From NCBI RefSeq assembly GCF_041902385.1, contig NZ_CP169244.1, forward strand, positions 62,001 through 126,000: DNA of 64,000 nt. Direction: 5' to 3'. Below are positions 8,757 to 19,101 of this stretch, in pieces. A model generated the notes under the pieces. It was not told where the DNA came from. It searched no databases and saw nothing but the letters and a program-made list of their open reading frames with translations. Position numbers and translations under genes: made by a program. The stretch's first letter is position 1; each line of letters begins with the position of its first letter. Source of the stretch: Arcticibacter sp041902385. GTDB lineage: Bacteria; Bacteroidota; Bacteroidia; Sphingobacteriales; Sphingobacteriaceae.

Positions 8757-11387
8757 TTATAAAACGGTTACTTTGACCTTTTTCAAGCTCCTTTCAGCCG
8801 AGCTGTTCCCATACAACAGTTCATACTCCCCTGGCATCACATCCATCTTCAAAGCGGCCTCATTATAAAACTCAAAAGCAGAATAAGGAATTTCTATTGC
8901 CTCATTCACTGTTTTCCCTGCCGGAATTTCAACTCTCCTGAAAGCGCGAAGGCTCTTCAAGGGGCCATCTGTATCATTTATTCTCCTCACGTATACCTGC
9001 AAGACCTCTGTTCCGCTGACCTTTCCCTTATTAGACAGCGGCACGGTTAACGTAACAGACCCTCCCTTAGCGACCTCCGGCTTACTGATGCGACAGTTGC
9101 CGACAGCGAAAGTGGTGTAACTAAGGCCAAAACCAAATGGAAAAAGAGGATCAGACATGAAACGGTAAGTGCGGCCTTTCATCGAGTAGTCTTCAAAGCC
9201 GGCAAGCTGAGAAAGGTTTCTGTAGAACGTTACAGGAAGTTTGCCTGAGGGATTGTAGTCGCCGAACAGGACATCCGCCACAGCTTGTCCGCCGGACTCT
9301 CCTCCATACCATGCCTGGAGGATCGCGTCGCAAGACTGGGTTTCAGGAACAAGAGCAATAGCAGAACCGGAGCAATTCACAAAAATGACCTTTTTCCCCG
9401 CCGCCTTTAGTGCTTTCAAGCAGTTCCGCTGCACTTCTGGCAGCTCAATATCGGTGCGGTCTCCCCCTTTAAAGCCCGGGTAAGAGACAGGCATTTCCTC
9501 CCCTTCCAGAAGAGTGGAAAGGCCGCCGGCAAACACCACTTCATCAATGCCCTCTAACTTTTTGAGTAAGCCGGCGAAATTAACGTCGAGCTCTTTTCCA
9601 AAGTCGAATTCCAGGTTTGCTTGCCAGTTATTCAGCTGAGCGTACCGGATTTCAACCTTATACCGTTTACCTTGTTCCACCTGATAAGGTATTCTGGACG
9701 GCAATGTTCGCCAGTTGTTATATTTTGCCAGTGATGTGCCGTTGACGAGAAGTTCAAAGTATCCTGTTGCACCGCATTTGAACACGATCTCCTCACTTTG
9801 CGGCGCTTCAAATTCGGTTTCATATTTAGCAGAAAAAGATTCCAGACGTACTCCTGAAGCGAACTCGTGCTGCCCCGCAGTTGTTAACTTAACAGGCTGG
9901 GTGATCTGCACGCTTGTAACAATATCGCCTTTCAGCTCGCGGTTGTTCCAGTAAGTGGCCTTAAAGCCGCCTTTCCCGTTAATCGATGCCCTGGAAAAAT
10001 AACTTTGCATGACCTTGTTTTCCACCAGATCACAGGCCTTGTCAAAAACGACATTGCCCTCTCCAATCCTGGATCTGATACCATCCAGGATCGTTATAGT
10101 CCTCACAGGCTTGCCGTTATAATTGCCCCACAATACAGGCTCATCATTTGCATTCGGACCTATCACCGCTATCTTTCTTGGCGCTCTGGAAAGAGGTAAA
10201 GCGTTATTTTTGTTCTGGAGAAGCGTCATCGACTCGCGCGCCATTTGCAGGGCGATTTTACGATGCTCCTCATTATTGATCACAGAAACGGGGATTTGGG
10301 CCCAGGGCACCAGAGAGTCGTCATCCATTTCCCCTAAGTCAAAGCGTGCGGTGAGAACCCGTATTAAACTCTTGTCTATTTCCTTTTCAGCTATCAGTCC
10401 CCGGCGTACGGCTTGAGGCAGGGAAGCGTAGGCGTATCTGTCCCACACGCATTCCACATCGGTACCTGCAAGGGTGCCTTTGGCTGCTGCATGAACCGAG
10501 TCGGAAGACACTTTATGGCTGGTAAAGAAATCTGTGATAGCGCCACAGTCGGATACAACGAGGTACTTGAAGCCCCAGTCGTCACGCAGAATGGTTTGAA
10601 GAAGACGGCCGTTTCCGCAGCAAGGCTCGTCATCAAGGCGCTGATAGGCGCACATAACCTGCCTTACATCACCTTCCCGCACCAGCGACTTGAACGCAGG
10701 CAGATACGTTTCAAACAAGTCGCGGGGCTTCACCTTGTTCAGATTCAGCTCATGACGGTTCCACTCAGGGCCGGAATGTACAGCAAAATGCTTGGCACAA
10801 GCGAGCAGCTTCCGGTATTTCGAGTCGCCCGGCCCTTGTAGTCCTCTCACCACTGCCAGTCCCATACGGGAGGTCAGATAGGGGTCCTCGCCGTAGGTCT
10901 CCTGCCCGCGGCCCCAGCGGGGATCACGGAAGATGTTCACATTAGGAGTCCAGACAGACAGACCAAGGAACCGGCGACTTTCCTGCCCGCGCCGGAGAGC
11001 ATTGTGATACTTTGCGCGGACCTCATCAGAGGTGGCGTTGAAAACCTTATACACAAGGGAATCATTAAAGGATGCTGCCATGCCGATGGGTTCAGGAAAG
11101 ACGGTTACACTGTCGGTATTAGCCAGACCATGCAGTGCTTCACTCCACCAGCTGAACTTCCTGATGCCCAGTCTGGGCACAGGTTTCGACTCGTCCATCA
11201 TAAGCGAGGCCTTTTCCTCAAGAGTGAGCCGGGACGTTAAATCCCTGGCGCGCTCCTCGGACGACAACCGGGGATTTTTGTACGGAAGCGACTGCCCAAG
11301 GGCCTTGTCGGCAAATAAGGAAAGTACTGATAAGCAAAATAGCACCCCCTTAACGGCAGCTTTATTAGGAACAAATTGTATTGCCAT
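8757..11387 (-). CDS. GH3 beta-glycosidase (beta-xylosidase/beta-glucosidase) with PA14 domain
   Basis: 876 residues from the ATG at 11387; a GTG at 11417 would add ten. A signal peptide ends near ADKALGQ, indicating the periplasm. Domain order: GH3 N-terminal barrel (SWWSEALHGL, NIFRDPRWGRGQETYGEDP, KHFAVHSGPEWNR) with the nucleophile D280 in VVSDCGAI; GH3 C-terminal domain interrupted by a PA14-like beta module (FKATYWNNRELKG to LEFDFGKEL), resuming at DEVVFAGGLS and GGQAVADVLFGDYNPSGKLPVTF; and a C-terminal fibronectin-III-like domain. The PRWGRGQETYGEDP and HGL signature is typical of family members that act on xylo-oligosaccharides. The xylan context supports xylosidase activity, but beta-glucosidase cannot be excluded. 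Confidence 0.92.
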   Translation of the reverse strand: MAIQFVPNKAAVKGVLFCLSVLSLFADKALGQSLPYKNPRLSSEERARDLTSRLTLEEKASLMMDESKPVPRLGIRKFSWWSEALHGLANTDSVTVFPEPIGMAASFNDSLVYKVFNATSDEVRAKYHNALRRGQESRRFLGLSVWTPNVNIFRDPRWGRGQETYGEDPYLTSRMGLAVVRGLQGPGDSKYRKLLACAKHFAVHSGPEWNRHELNLNKVKPRDLFETYLPAFKSLVREGDVRQVMCAYQRLDDEPCCGNGRLLQTILRDDWGFKYLVVSDCGAITDFFTSHKVSSDSVHAAAKGTLAGTDVECVWDRYAYASLPQAVRRGLIAEKEIDKSLIRVLTARFDLGEMDDDSLVPWAQIPVSVINNEEHRKIALQMARESMTLLQNKNNALPLSRAPRKIAVIGPNANDEPVLWGNYNGKPVRTITILDGIRSRIGEGNVVFDKACDLVENKVMQSYFSRASINGKGGFKATYWNNRELKGDIVTSVQITQPVKLTTAGQHEFASGVRLESFSAKYETEFEAPQSEEIVFKCGATGYFELLVNGTSLAKYNNWRTLPSRIPYQVEQGKRYKVEIRYAQLNNWQANLEFDFGKELDVNFAGLLKKLEGIDEVVFAGGLSTLLEGEEMPVSYPGFKGGDRTDIELPEVQRNCLKALKAAGKKVIFVNCSGSAIALVPETQSCDAILQAWYGGESGGQAVADVLFGDYNPSGKLPVTFYRNLSQLAGFEDYSMKGRTYRFMSDPLFPFGFGLSYTTFAVGNCRISKPEVAKGGSVTLTVPLSNKGKVSGTEVLQVYVRRINDTDGPLKSLRAFRRVEIPAGKTVNEAIEIPYSAFEFYNEAALKMDVMPGEYELLYGNSSAERSLKKVKVTVL

Positions 11388-11707
11388 ATTTAGAATGATT
11401 AGTTTCCTGACGCACACCCCCGTTCTGAGTTAAACTAGAGGGAGTTTAGAAGATCACGGCCCCCTTAAGAAGGGGCCGGAACCGCGGAGCAGCAGGCCAT
11501 ACAAAACAACAGGCCTGTTCATACCGCCAGCTGCTTCTGGTAGTACCGGCGAAGACAGACGGATTAACAGCACAGCATGACAGAGCCGCCTGCATGCTCC
11601 CCTGCCTTTCAAAACTAAGGCGAAAAGGCAGGGAGATATAGCAGCTATGTCTAAAAAAGCAGGCAGAATGTATAACGCCAGCCGCAGAATGGGACGTCCG
11701 GTAACCG
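11388..11707. other. Gap between HTCS and GH3 genes
   Basis: 320 bases with no convincing gene. A GC-rich hairpin (GGCCCCCTT at 11458-11466, AAGGGGCC at 11470-11477) lies inside; it is not followed by a T-run on the minus strand, so it is only a possible terminator for the HTCS gene. No clear promoter was seen for GH3. Confidence 0.5.
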
Positions 11708-14700
11708 TTATCTAAGGCACTCGACGGGTTGCATTTTCCTTTTCTTTGATAAGTACTCTGATGGAACCATATTGTACTTTGCTTTAAAAGCCCGGGCGAA
11801 ATAGTTGGGCGTTGAGAAACCGACCTGATAAGCAATCTGAGCAATAGTCAGATCGCTCTGCTCGAGAAGAACTACGGCGCGGTCGAGCTTAACTGACCGG
11901 ATGAACTCAACAGGGCTCATCCCGGTGATTTCAAGTATCTTTTTATAGAGCGAGGCCCTGCTCATTAAGAGATTACGCGCCATTGCTTCCACCGACAGCT
12001 GGGGGTTGTTAAGATTTTCCTCGATATATACGAGTACTTTGTTGATAAACTTTTCATTCTCCGATTCGATCTCAACAGCCGGAGGCAAAACCTTTACCTG
12101 TTTGACATAAGTATCTTTCAGGGTCTGATTTAGGGTTAAGAGATTTTTAATTTTAACGTTAAGGACTGCAAAGTTAAAGGGCTTGGTCATGTAATCGTTC
12201 GCTCCTGACTCCAGGCCTCTTATTTGGACATCGTCACCAGCAGAAGCGGTTAACAAAATAATGGGAATATGAGCGGTCCTCTTATCCGACTTTAGCTTTA
12301 GACTCAGTTCAATACCGTTCATTACCGGCATGTTGATGTCGCACACGATAATATCGGGATGCAGAGAAAGAGCTCGCTGCCATCCCTCCTTCCCCGTTGT
12401 GGCCTCGTAGATCCGATACAACGACTTCAGGTTGTCCTTGATATAGAATCTAAAATCGTCATCATCCTCCACAATAAGAACCGATGCTCCTTCGACTGCC
12501 TTGCTTTGATGGTCGGGGTAGCCAGCTTCGCTCGCCGCCGCAAGCTCTGCAACGGGCGTCTGCTCGTCCTCTGTTATTTCAAGCTCACCTTCGGCGGAGT
12601 TAAAAGGAATGGAGACGATGAACCGGCTTCCCTTGCCCTGCCTACTTTCAACGTTTACTGATCCACCGTGCATCAACGCAAATTCCTTCACAATCGAAAG
12701 CCCTATGCCAGTTCCCTGATTGAGCACCAGTGGTCCCGGATCATGCTGAAAGAAACGTTCGAAGAGCTGTTTCTGAGCGTTCTCAGGAATGCCTATTCCT
12801 GAATCCGACACAATAAGATCGATCGGCTTAACGTTTTCGCCGGCCCCCTGGCCTGCTGCAAGCTTAACGAGAACTTCACCGCCTTCCTGAGTGAATTTAA
12901 ACGCGTTAGAAAGGAGATTAAACAGTATACGTTCAATCTTATCATGATCAAACAAGACGAAAGCCTTGTCCAGCTCTGAAGAGAATGTGAATGTGATATT
13001 TTTCCTCGCGGCCACATCCCCGAATGAATCAGCAGCTTCACGGGCGAACGAGACTATATCGCCAGCAGTAAGATGCAGTTTCAGCTCCTGTTCTTCCATC
13101 TTTCTGAAGTCCAAAAGCTGGTTAACCAGGTTCATCAGCCTTCTCCCGTTTCGTTTAATGAGGGCAAGCTGTGCAATGTGGTCCTGTTCCCTGATCTTCT
13201 CTATCAGTGTCTCCACAGGGCCGACAATCAAAGATAAGGGCGTCCGGAATTCGTGGCTAAGGTTGGTAAGGAACTTAATTTTCATAATGTCCATCTGATG
13301 CAGATGCTCGGCATGCCTGCGTTCCTGTTCAATAAGCTGCCTTGCTTCAATTCGTTCCTTCTCCAATGCAAACTTCATTTCCAGCTTCTTAATTCCGCGA
13401 TACCGGATCCATAAGATGAACGCGAGCGCACTCAAAATATAGAAAATATACGCATATATGGTACGCCAGAATGGAGGAGATACATGGATAATGAGAGACC
13501 GCCCCTGATTGTTCCAGACCCCATCGTTGTTGCTTGCCCTCACTTCAAAAATATACTCTCCCGGGTCGAGGCTGGTATAGTAGGCAGTACGCTCCTTTCC
13601 TGCTACAATCCAGTCCTTATCAACACCCTTCAGGCGATATTCGTACTGATTTTGTTCTGAGATGGTGTAGTTAAGAGCGACAAAACTGATAGAGAAATTG
13701 TCTTTGTACTTAAGGTCAATTTCTTTGGCAAGGAGCACCGACTGCTTCAGAGGGCCGTCTTCTGACGGTATCACAACTGCGTTATTCACCCTCAGGTCCG
13801 TAAGAGCAACAGCGGGACTGCTCTTGTTAGTCCGCAGTACCGACGGGTCGAGATAGTTAAACCCCTCCTGACCACCGAAGAATAGCGTCCCATTTGCTAA
13901 GCAAAGGCCGGCGCCAAGAACAAATGGACTGTTCTGCAAACCGTTGTGAAACGAATAGCTCTTAAACTTTCTGGTTTTAGGATCAAGCCTGCTGATCCCT
14001 TTATTTGTGGTGACCCATATGTGTCCCTCCTTATCTTCAACGATCTTCTGAACGGCATCATTAGCAAGACCGTCCTTCTCGGAGTACGTTTCAAAGCGGC
14101 CGGTTTTCCTGTTAAGAAGACTAAGTCCTCCGCCATTCGTACCCACCCAGATATCACCATTCTTTCCTTCGTGGATAGTGACGATATAATTACTGGGCAG
14201 TCCATTCCTCTCTCTGGTATAAAAACTAAAACGCTTACGCGAAGGATTCCAAACAGAAATTCCTCCCCCAAAAGTCCCTATCCACATATTCCCATGACGA
14301 TCCTGCTCCAGAGCGCGGATCACAGGATGCGAAAGATACAGGGGATCGAACGGGCGGGCCGGGTTATTCAACAATTTCTGTATCTGGCCGCTTGAAGGGT
14401 CATAAAGATTTATTCCTCCGCCATTGGTGCCAATCCAGACATGTCCTCTATTATCTTCACGAATACAAAAGACGTCGCTGAAGTTGAGGTTGCCAGGGCC
14501 AGTCCCTTTCACAAGATGCAGCCTGTTCCCTGTCTTCAGGTCGATCATATAGACCCCATCAAGGAAAGTGCCCACCCATAGCCGGTTCCCTTTTGCCATC
14601 TCGAGTGCCAAAACGGAAAGGTGCCCATCGCCGCGCGCTGAAGAAGCGGGCGACAGGGGGTAATGGGTGAACTGCCCGCTGCCCGGCTGAAACAGGTCAA

Positions 14701-15874
14701 TTCCGCCCCCGTCAGTTCCTACAAAGACGCCCTTGCCAGGATACTCAGCGAATGATGTTACTACAGGTGCACTTAACCCGTTTACGTGAAAAGGATTGCT
14801 TTCAACGAGCTTAAAACTTGTATAATTCGGATCATACTTACTGATGCCGCCCTGAAACGAGCCTATCCAACTAATACCATTCTCGTCAAAACAAACAGAC
14901 CGGATTGACTTTGCCCTTAAACTATTTCTGTCGCGCCGGTCCAGGCGATAGATGTACACGCGGGAGCTGTCAAGGTCGACAACACTTAATCCATCTTCCG
15001 TGCCCAGCCATACAAGGCCGTTCGGTGCTGTCCTTACTGTGTATATAATATCACTGCTGATATTCGGCCCTGCAGGTGTCTTTTGACTTAATGTTCTCAA
15101 CAGTGTCCCAGCGGAATTTAAGACATGAAGGCCTCCCTGTGTTCCGGCAAGGATCCGTCCTTCCTTGTCCTCATTAAGAGATAAAACAAACGCTGTAAAT
15201 TGAATCGAAGGCCCGGCTGGCGAGTATAAAAACCTGGTAAACTGATCGGCTTTCCTGTTATACCGGTAAAGGCCTACGTCAGTGCCCACCCACATCGTTC
15301 CCCTGGAGTCCCGGAGAAGCGCAATAACGGTATTTGTATTAAGCTTCCCCGGCCGGCTTTCCTTTTTATAAGTGCGGACCACCCTGTGGGTCTTCGCATC
15401 GAGGACGAAAATACCGCTATAAGAGGCCAGCCATACCCTTCCCGTCTTATCTTCTGAAATCGCAGTTATTGCAAGCCCACCTAAGGCCGGGTTCAGCCTG
15501 CTCAGATCAATAAAATCGTCTTTATTCCGGTCGTAGATCGTTACTGACCCTCCGTTAGTTCCGATCCACAAAGAACCGTCTGAACCCTCGAAAAGCGAAG
15601 TGACGTGGTTGGCGGGTAATGACGATGGCTTGCCGCTTATGTGCCTGTACACTTTAAAAGAAGTACCGTCGAAACGATTGAGGCCGTCCTCTGTGGCAAT
15701 CCATAAGAAGCCAAGACGATCCTTGAGCATGGCAAATACGGTATTTGAAGACAAGCCGTCCCGGGATGTAAAAGTGGTAAAATTAAGGTCGGGCTTTTTA
15801 CCGCTGAGTTGTAAAGAATAAATAAGGCAAAGTACCAGTAGTCCGGCCTTATTTAAAAGTCGCTTTTTCTGCAT
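11708..15874 (-). CDS. Hybrid two-component system sensor/regulator (HTCS)
   Basis: 1388 residues in one chain. After a signal peptide come two periplasmic beta-propellers of Reg_prop repeats (for example GFLWIATEDGLNRFDG, GSLWIGTNGGSVTIYD), a Y_Y_Y domain (about 695-790) and one membrane helix (about 805-825). The histidine kinase has phospho-accepting H874 in LSHEFRTPL and a HATPase region with NAFKFT and DSGIGIP. A receiver domain carries phospho-acceptor D1179 in IIVCDINMPVMNG, and an AraC-type DNA-binding domain fills about 1285-1385. HTCS proteins bind an oligosaccharide breakdown product in the periplasm and switch on their polysaccharide locus. Its place between GH3 and the divergent GH10 makes it the likely activator of the xylan genes at 1-20,127. 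Confidence 0.96.
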   Translation of the reverse strand: MQKKRLLNKAGLLVLCLIYSLQLSGKKPDLNFTTFTSRDGLSSNTVFAMLKDRLGFLWIATEDGLNRFDGTSFKVYRHISGKPSSLPANHVTSLFEGSDGSLWIGTNGGSVTIYDRNKDDFIDLSRLNPALGGLAITAISEDKTGRVWLASYSGIFVLDAKTHRVVRTYKKESRPGKLNTNTVIALLRDSRGTMWVGTDVGLYRYNRKADQFTRFLYSPAGPSIQFTAFVLSLNEDKEGRILAGTQGGLHVLNSAGTLLRTLSQKTPAGPNISSDIIYTVRTAPNGLVWLGTEDGLSVVDLDSSRVYIYRLDRRDRNSLRAKSIRSVCFDENGISWIGSFQGGISKYDPNYTSFKLVESNPFHVNGLSAPVVTSFAEYPGKGVFVGTDGGGIDLFQPGSGQFTHYPLSPASSARGDGHLSVLALEMAKGNRLWVGTFLDGVYMIDLKTGNRLHLVKGTGPGNLNFSDVFCIREDNRGHVWIGTNGGGINLYDPSSGQIQKLLNNPARPFDPLYLSHPVIRALEQDRHGNMWIGTFGGGISVWNPSRKRFSFYTRERNGLPSNYIVTIHEGKNGDIWVGTNGGGLSLLNRKTGRFETYSEKDGLANDAVQKIVEDKEGHIWVTTNKGISRLDPKTRKFKSYSFHNGLQNSPFVLGAGLCLANGTLFFGGQEGFNYLDPSVLRTNKSSPAVALTDLRVNNAVVIPSEDGPLKQSVLLAKEIDLKYKDNFSISFVALNYTISEQNQYEYRLKGVDKDWIVAGKERTAYYTSLDPGEYIFEVRASNNDGVWNNQGRSLIIHVSPPFWRTIYAYIFYILSALAFILWIRYRGIKKLEMKFALEKERIEARQLIEQERRHAEHLHQMDIMKIKFLTNLSHEFRTPLSLIVGPVETLIEKIREQDHIAQLALIKRNGRRLMNLVNQLLDFRKMEEQELKLHLTAGDIVSFAREAADSFGDVAARKNITFTFSSELDKAFVLFDHDKIERILFNLLSNAFKFTQEGGEVLVKLAAGQGAGENVKPIDLIVSDSGIGIPENAQKQLFERFFQHDPGPLVLNQGTGIGLSIVKEFALMHGGSVNVESRQGKGSRFIVSIPFNSAEGELEITEDEQTPVAELAAASEAGYPDHQSKAVEGASVLIVEDDDDFRFYIKDNLKSLYRIYEATTGKEGWQRALSLHPDIIVCDINMPVMNGIELSLKLKSDKRTAHIPIILLTASAGDDVQIRGLESGANDYMTKPFNFAVLNVKIKNLLTLNQTLKDTYVKQVKVLPPAVEIESENEKFINKVLVYIEENLNNPQLSVEAMARNLLMSRASLYKKILEITGMSPVEFIRSVKLDRAVVLLEQSDLTIAQIAYQVGFSTPNYFARAFKAKYNMVPSEYLSKKRKMQPVECLR

Positions 15875-16210
15875 GTAGAGGTCCTGTCAATAATTGTTGG
15901 TTTAGGCTAAAATTAGCCATCCTGCTTTGAAAACAGAAAGATATCTTAAATTTTTCTTTTAGGACATCCCTCTTGTGCACCTCTCGCTTTAGGTACGCCT
16001 GGTTGCCTCACCCAATGAAAACGTGGCTGTAAGCGTTCCTGTAGGGGACGTACTTTCTATATTGCCCCAGACAAAAGCAAAAGAAAGGACCTGTCCAACA
16101 TTTAATAGAACATTTGTACCATAAAAAAAGCCAAACGTCCCCTCCTAAAACAGTGTCGTGTCCTAGTTTTACCGACGCCAACTAACAAGACCGGCAATAA
16201 CTGACCTGTT
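15875..16210. promoter_or_regulatory. Divergent intergenic control region between HTCS and GH10
   Basis: 336 bases separate the minus-strand HTCS from the plus-strand GH10-MFS-GH43 group, so both promoters should lie here. I see only near matches to TAnnTTTG (TAATTTTA on the minus strand about 30 nt before the HTCS start) and no gene. An HTCS binding site is plausible but not identifiable by eye. Confidence 0.4.
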
Positions 16211-17338
16211 ATGAAAAGAGTACTGTTTATATTCACTGTTAACTCCTTATTTTTCTTATTTACGGCTTGTCATACTTCGAAAGGAATCAGCGGTCCGCCC
16301 GCCGGCCTTTCATTAAAAGAAGTATTTAAAGAGGATTTCCGGATAGGAACAGCTATGAATGCAGAACAGGTAATGCAGAAGGAATCTTTGTGCGAAAAGC
16401 TGGTAACGCAACACTTCAACGCGGTTACCCCCGAAAATGCCATGAAAGCAGAAGTCGTCCATCCCGAATGGGACAAATACGACTTCACCCTGGCGGATCA
16501 GCTGGTGGACTATGCACGCCGCCGCAAGATGGAGGTGAACGGTCATACCCTGATATGGCACAGTCAGCTGCCCGACTACGTAAAGACACTGAAAGACGCA
16601 GATTCGGTCCGTCTTTTCTTTACCAGCCATATACAGACTGTTGCCTCGAGGTATAAAGGCAAAGTGGCCACCTGGGACGTCGTGAACGAAGCATTAAACG
16701 AAGACGGAAGTATGCGGAAAACAATCTTTCTGGACAAACTTGGCGAAGACTATGTGGTAGAAGCGTTCAGGCTCGCCCAAAAGGCAGCTCCCGGCACCAA
16801 GCTTTACTACAACGACTATAATATTGAGGAACCAGCAAAAAGAGCCGGAGCAATCCGGCTGATCCGGAAAATACAAGCGGCGGGTGTAAGGATCGACGGC
16901 GTTGGAATACAGGGGCATTGGAATGTGAACGATATCCCGCTAAAGGAAATTGACGATGCGATCAGGGAGTTTTCGGCCCTGGGCCTTGAGGTGAGCTTCA
17001 CCGAACTGGATATCAGCGTTCTGCCAAATCCTTTCAGGTCAAACACGGCGAACGTAGGCGATCGTGCTGCTTATAACGCGAAAATGAATCCTTATCCTGA
17101 TGCCCTCCCCGACTCCGTTCAGGAGCGCCTGGCAGACGGGTATGGTAAAGTGTTTCGCATCTTTCTTAAGCACAGAGATCAGATCAGCAGAGTGACGCTC
17201 TGGGGAGTAACAGACCGATACTCGTGGCTGAACAACTGGCCAATTCAGGGACGAACCAACTATCCACTCCTCTTCGACAGGCAGTACGCAGCGAAGCCTG
17301 CCTTCTACCGGGTGACAGACCTCAAAAGAACCAACTAA
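16211..17338 (+). CDS. GH10 endo-1,4-beta-xylanase, single-domain lipoprotein
   Basis: 375 residues with a lipoprotein signal peptide (SLFFLFTAC). The whole chain is one GH10 barrel: NAVTPENAMKAEVVHP, GHTLIWHSQLPDYV, the acid/base E160 in WDVVNEAL, YYNDYNIEE, GVGIQGHWN and the nucleophile E265 in FTELDIS, ending with LWGVTDRYSWLNNWP. Unlike the GH10 at 1711 it has no binding module, so it may act on shorter or soluble xylan fragments, possibly in the periplasm. It starts a plus-strand group with the transporter 25 nt downstream and the GH43 gene, and faces the HTCS gene. Confidence 0.96.
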   Translation: MKRVLFIFTVNSLFFLFTACHTSKGISGPPAGLSLKEVFKEDFRIGTAMNAEQVMQKESLCEKLVTQHFNAVTPENAMKAEVVHPEWDKYDFTLADQLVDYARRRKMEVNGHTLIWHSQLPDYVKTLKDADSVRLFFTSHIQTVASRYKGKVATWDVVNEALNEDGSMRKTIFLDKLGEDYVVEAFRLAQKAAPGTKLYYNDYNIEEPAKRAGAIRLIRKIQAAGVRIDGVGIQGHWNVNDIPLKEIDDAIREFSALGLEVSFTELDISVLPNPFRSNTANVGDRAAYNAKMNPYPDALPDSVQERLADGYGKVFRIFLKHRDQISRVTLWGVTDRYSWLNNWPIQGRTNYPLLFDRQYAAKPAFYRVTDLKRTN

Positions 17339-17363
17339 ACTAAGAACCTAAACGAAAAGAATA

Positions 17364-18920
17364 ATGGACAGTTCAAGTAACAGCGCGATTGAAACAGCAA
17401 TACCAATCGCTGAACAGCGAAAAGCGGCAAGGAGCGGGAAGCTCTCAGTAACGGAAAAAATAGGCTACAGCCTGGGGGACCTGGCGGCAAACCTGATCTT
17501 CCAGACGCTCATGGCCTTCCTTGCCTTTTTCTATACAGATATTTATAAAATACCTCCTGCCTCTGCCAGCCTGGTGATGCTCGTAGGAGGCGTCGTAGGC
17601 GCTTTCTTTAACCTGGCAATGGGCGCAATTGCTGACCGTACCAATACCAGATGGGGAAAGTTCAGACCCTGGGTGCTGTGGACGGCGGTACCTTTTGGCG
17701 TGATTTCACTCCTCGCCTTTTCGACTCCACACTTCAGCGAAGGCGGGAAGATTGCGTACGCATTCATCACGTATTTTCTTCTGGTCATCGCCTATTCTGC
17801 AAATAATCTCCCTTATTCTGCCTTAAGCGGCGTGCTTACAGGCGATATGAAGGAGCGGAACAGTCTCGCTTCTTATCGCTTTATAGCAGTTATGGTTGCA
17901 CAGTTCATCATACAGGTACTTCTGCTGCCCATTGCACTCTCTGTAGGCGGAGGAGATAAGGCAGCAGGATTTGAAAAGGTGATGATGATCTTCGCTATCA
18001 CTGGGGTGATCTGTTTTATTATCACATTTCTGACCACCCGTGAAAGGATTGCTCCTCCACGTGAACAGAAGACCCCTCTCTCGCAGGACCTGGCCGATCT
18101 GGGCAAAAACAAGCCGTGGATCATCATGCTGGTACTGACCATTCTGGTGTTCATCACGCTGTCTACCAAAGGAGGAATGAACATCTTCTACTTCAGGTAT
18201 TACCTTACGGAGGAGAGCCAGGTCAGGTTCCTGGATGCCATCGGATTTGACGGTATTATTCAGAGCCTGAGCAACATCTTTACTCCCGAAGCCTTTTCAG
18301 AATTCAGGAAACCAGGAAGCGCGCCCTATGCTGTGGCCAGCTTCACAAGTGCCTTTAGTACGATCTCTATGATCCTGGGCATCGTGGCATCTAAACCTCT
18401 CGCCGACCGCTTCGGAAAGCGCAACATCTTTGGTTGCTTTCTGGTGCTATCGGCGCTCTGCCTGATCGTTATCAATTTCTACTCATCTTCTGCGGTTGCT
18501 GCGGTATTCCTGACACAGGCCCTGCACGGATTTCTGTACGGAGTCACTACCCCTCTTCTCTGGGCTATGATTGCTGACGTGGCAGACTATTCGGAATGGA
18601 AAAACAACCGCAGAGCGACGGCCATTATTTTTTCTGCCATGATCTTTGGCTTGAAAGTAGGATTGAGCGTTGGAGGAGCATTGTCGGCCTGGCTGTTAAG
18701 TGTTTTCGGGTATATTCCTGATGCTACAGTCCAGGCGTCATCGGCAACAGCTGGAATCCGCATGCTGGTAAGCACTATCCCGGGCCTGATATTCATCATA
18801 GCGGGCACTCTGCTTTTTTGGTATCCAATCAACAAGAATATGGAAATTCAGCTGGAGAGAGACCTGGGAGAACGGAGGGAAAAGACGGCTGGCCCGCAGA
18901 ACGAGCCCACAGAGATATAA
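17364..18920 (+). CDS. GPH-family (MFS) sugar:cation symporter, probably for xylo-oligosaccharides
   Basis: 518 residues with about twelve membrane helices. Typical of the glycoside-pentoside-hexuronide family: EKIGYSLGDLAANLIFQTLMAFLAFFYTD at the N-terminus, the loop motif GAIADRTNTRWGKFRPWVLW between helices 2 and 3, and GVTTPLLWAMIADVADYSEWKNNRRATAI in the second half. Such carriers move sugars or oligosaccharides across the inner membrane with Na+ or H+. It lies 25 nt after a GH10 and before a cytoplasmic GH43, so xylobiose or short xylosides are the likely cargo. The transport substrate is inferred from context only. Confidence 0.92.
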   Translation: MDSSSNSAIETAIPIAEQRKAARSGKLSVTEKIGYSLGDLAANLIFQTLMAFLAFFYTDIYKIPPASASLVMLVGGVVGAFFNLAMGAIADRTNTRWGKFRPWVLWTAVPFGVISLLAFSTPHFSEGGKIAYAFITYFLLVIAYSANNLPYSALSGVLTGDMKERNSLASYRFIAVMVAQFIIQVLLLPIALSVGGGDKAAGFEKVMMIFAITGVICFIITFLTTRERIAPPREQKTPLSQDLADLGKNKPWIIMLVLTILVFITLSTKGGMNIFYFRYYLTEESQVRFLDAIGFDGIIQSLSNIFTPEAFSEFRKPGSAPYAVASFTSAFSTISMILGIVASKPLADRFGKRNIFGCFLVLSALCLIVINFYSSSAVAAVFLTQALHGFLYGVTTPLLWAMIADVADYSEWKNNRRATAIIFSAMIFGLKVGLSVGGALSAWLLSVFGYIPDATVQASSATAGIRMLVSTIPGLIFIIAGTLLFWYPINKNMEIQLERDLGERREKTAGPQNEPTEI

Positions 18921-19101
18921 CGGCACTCCCCTGCACAGCCACGCCCTAAGGCAGCCCGTAAAATCGGTTTTGGGGTTGCTTTCCTGACTGGTGTACTGGT
19001 CCTGTCGCAGAGGGACGCTTTGAGTAACAATTATGACTGTGGCAGTAAACAATTTTGTTGAGCGCTAAAAACGTAATTTCTAAACAGTAAATAGTTCAAT
19101 T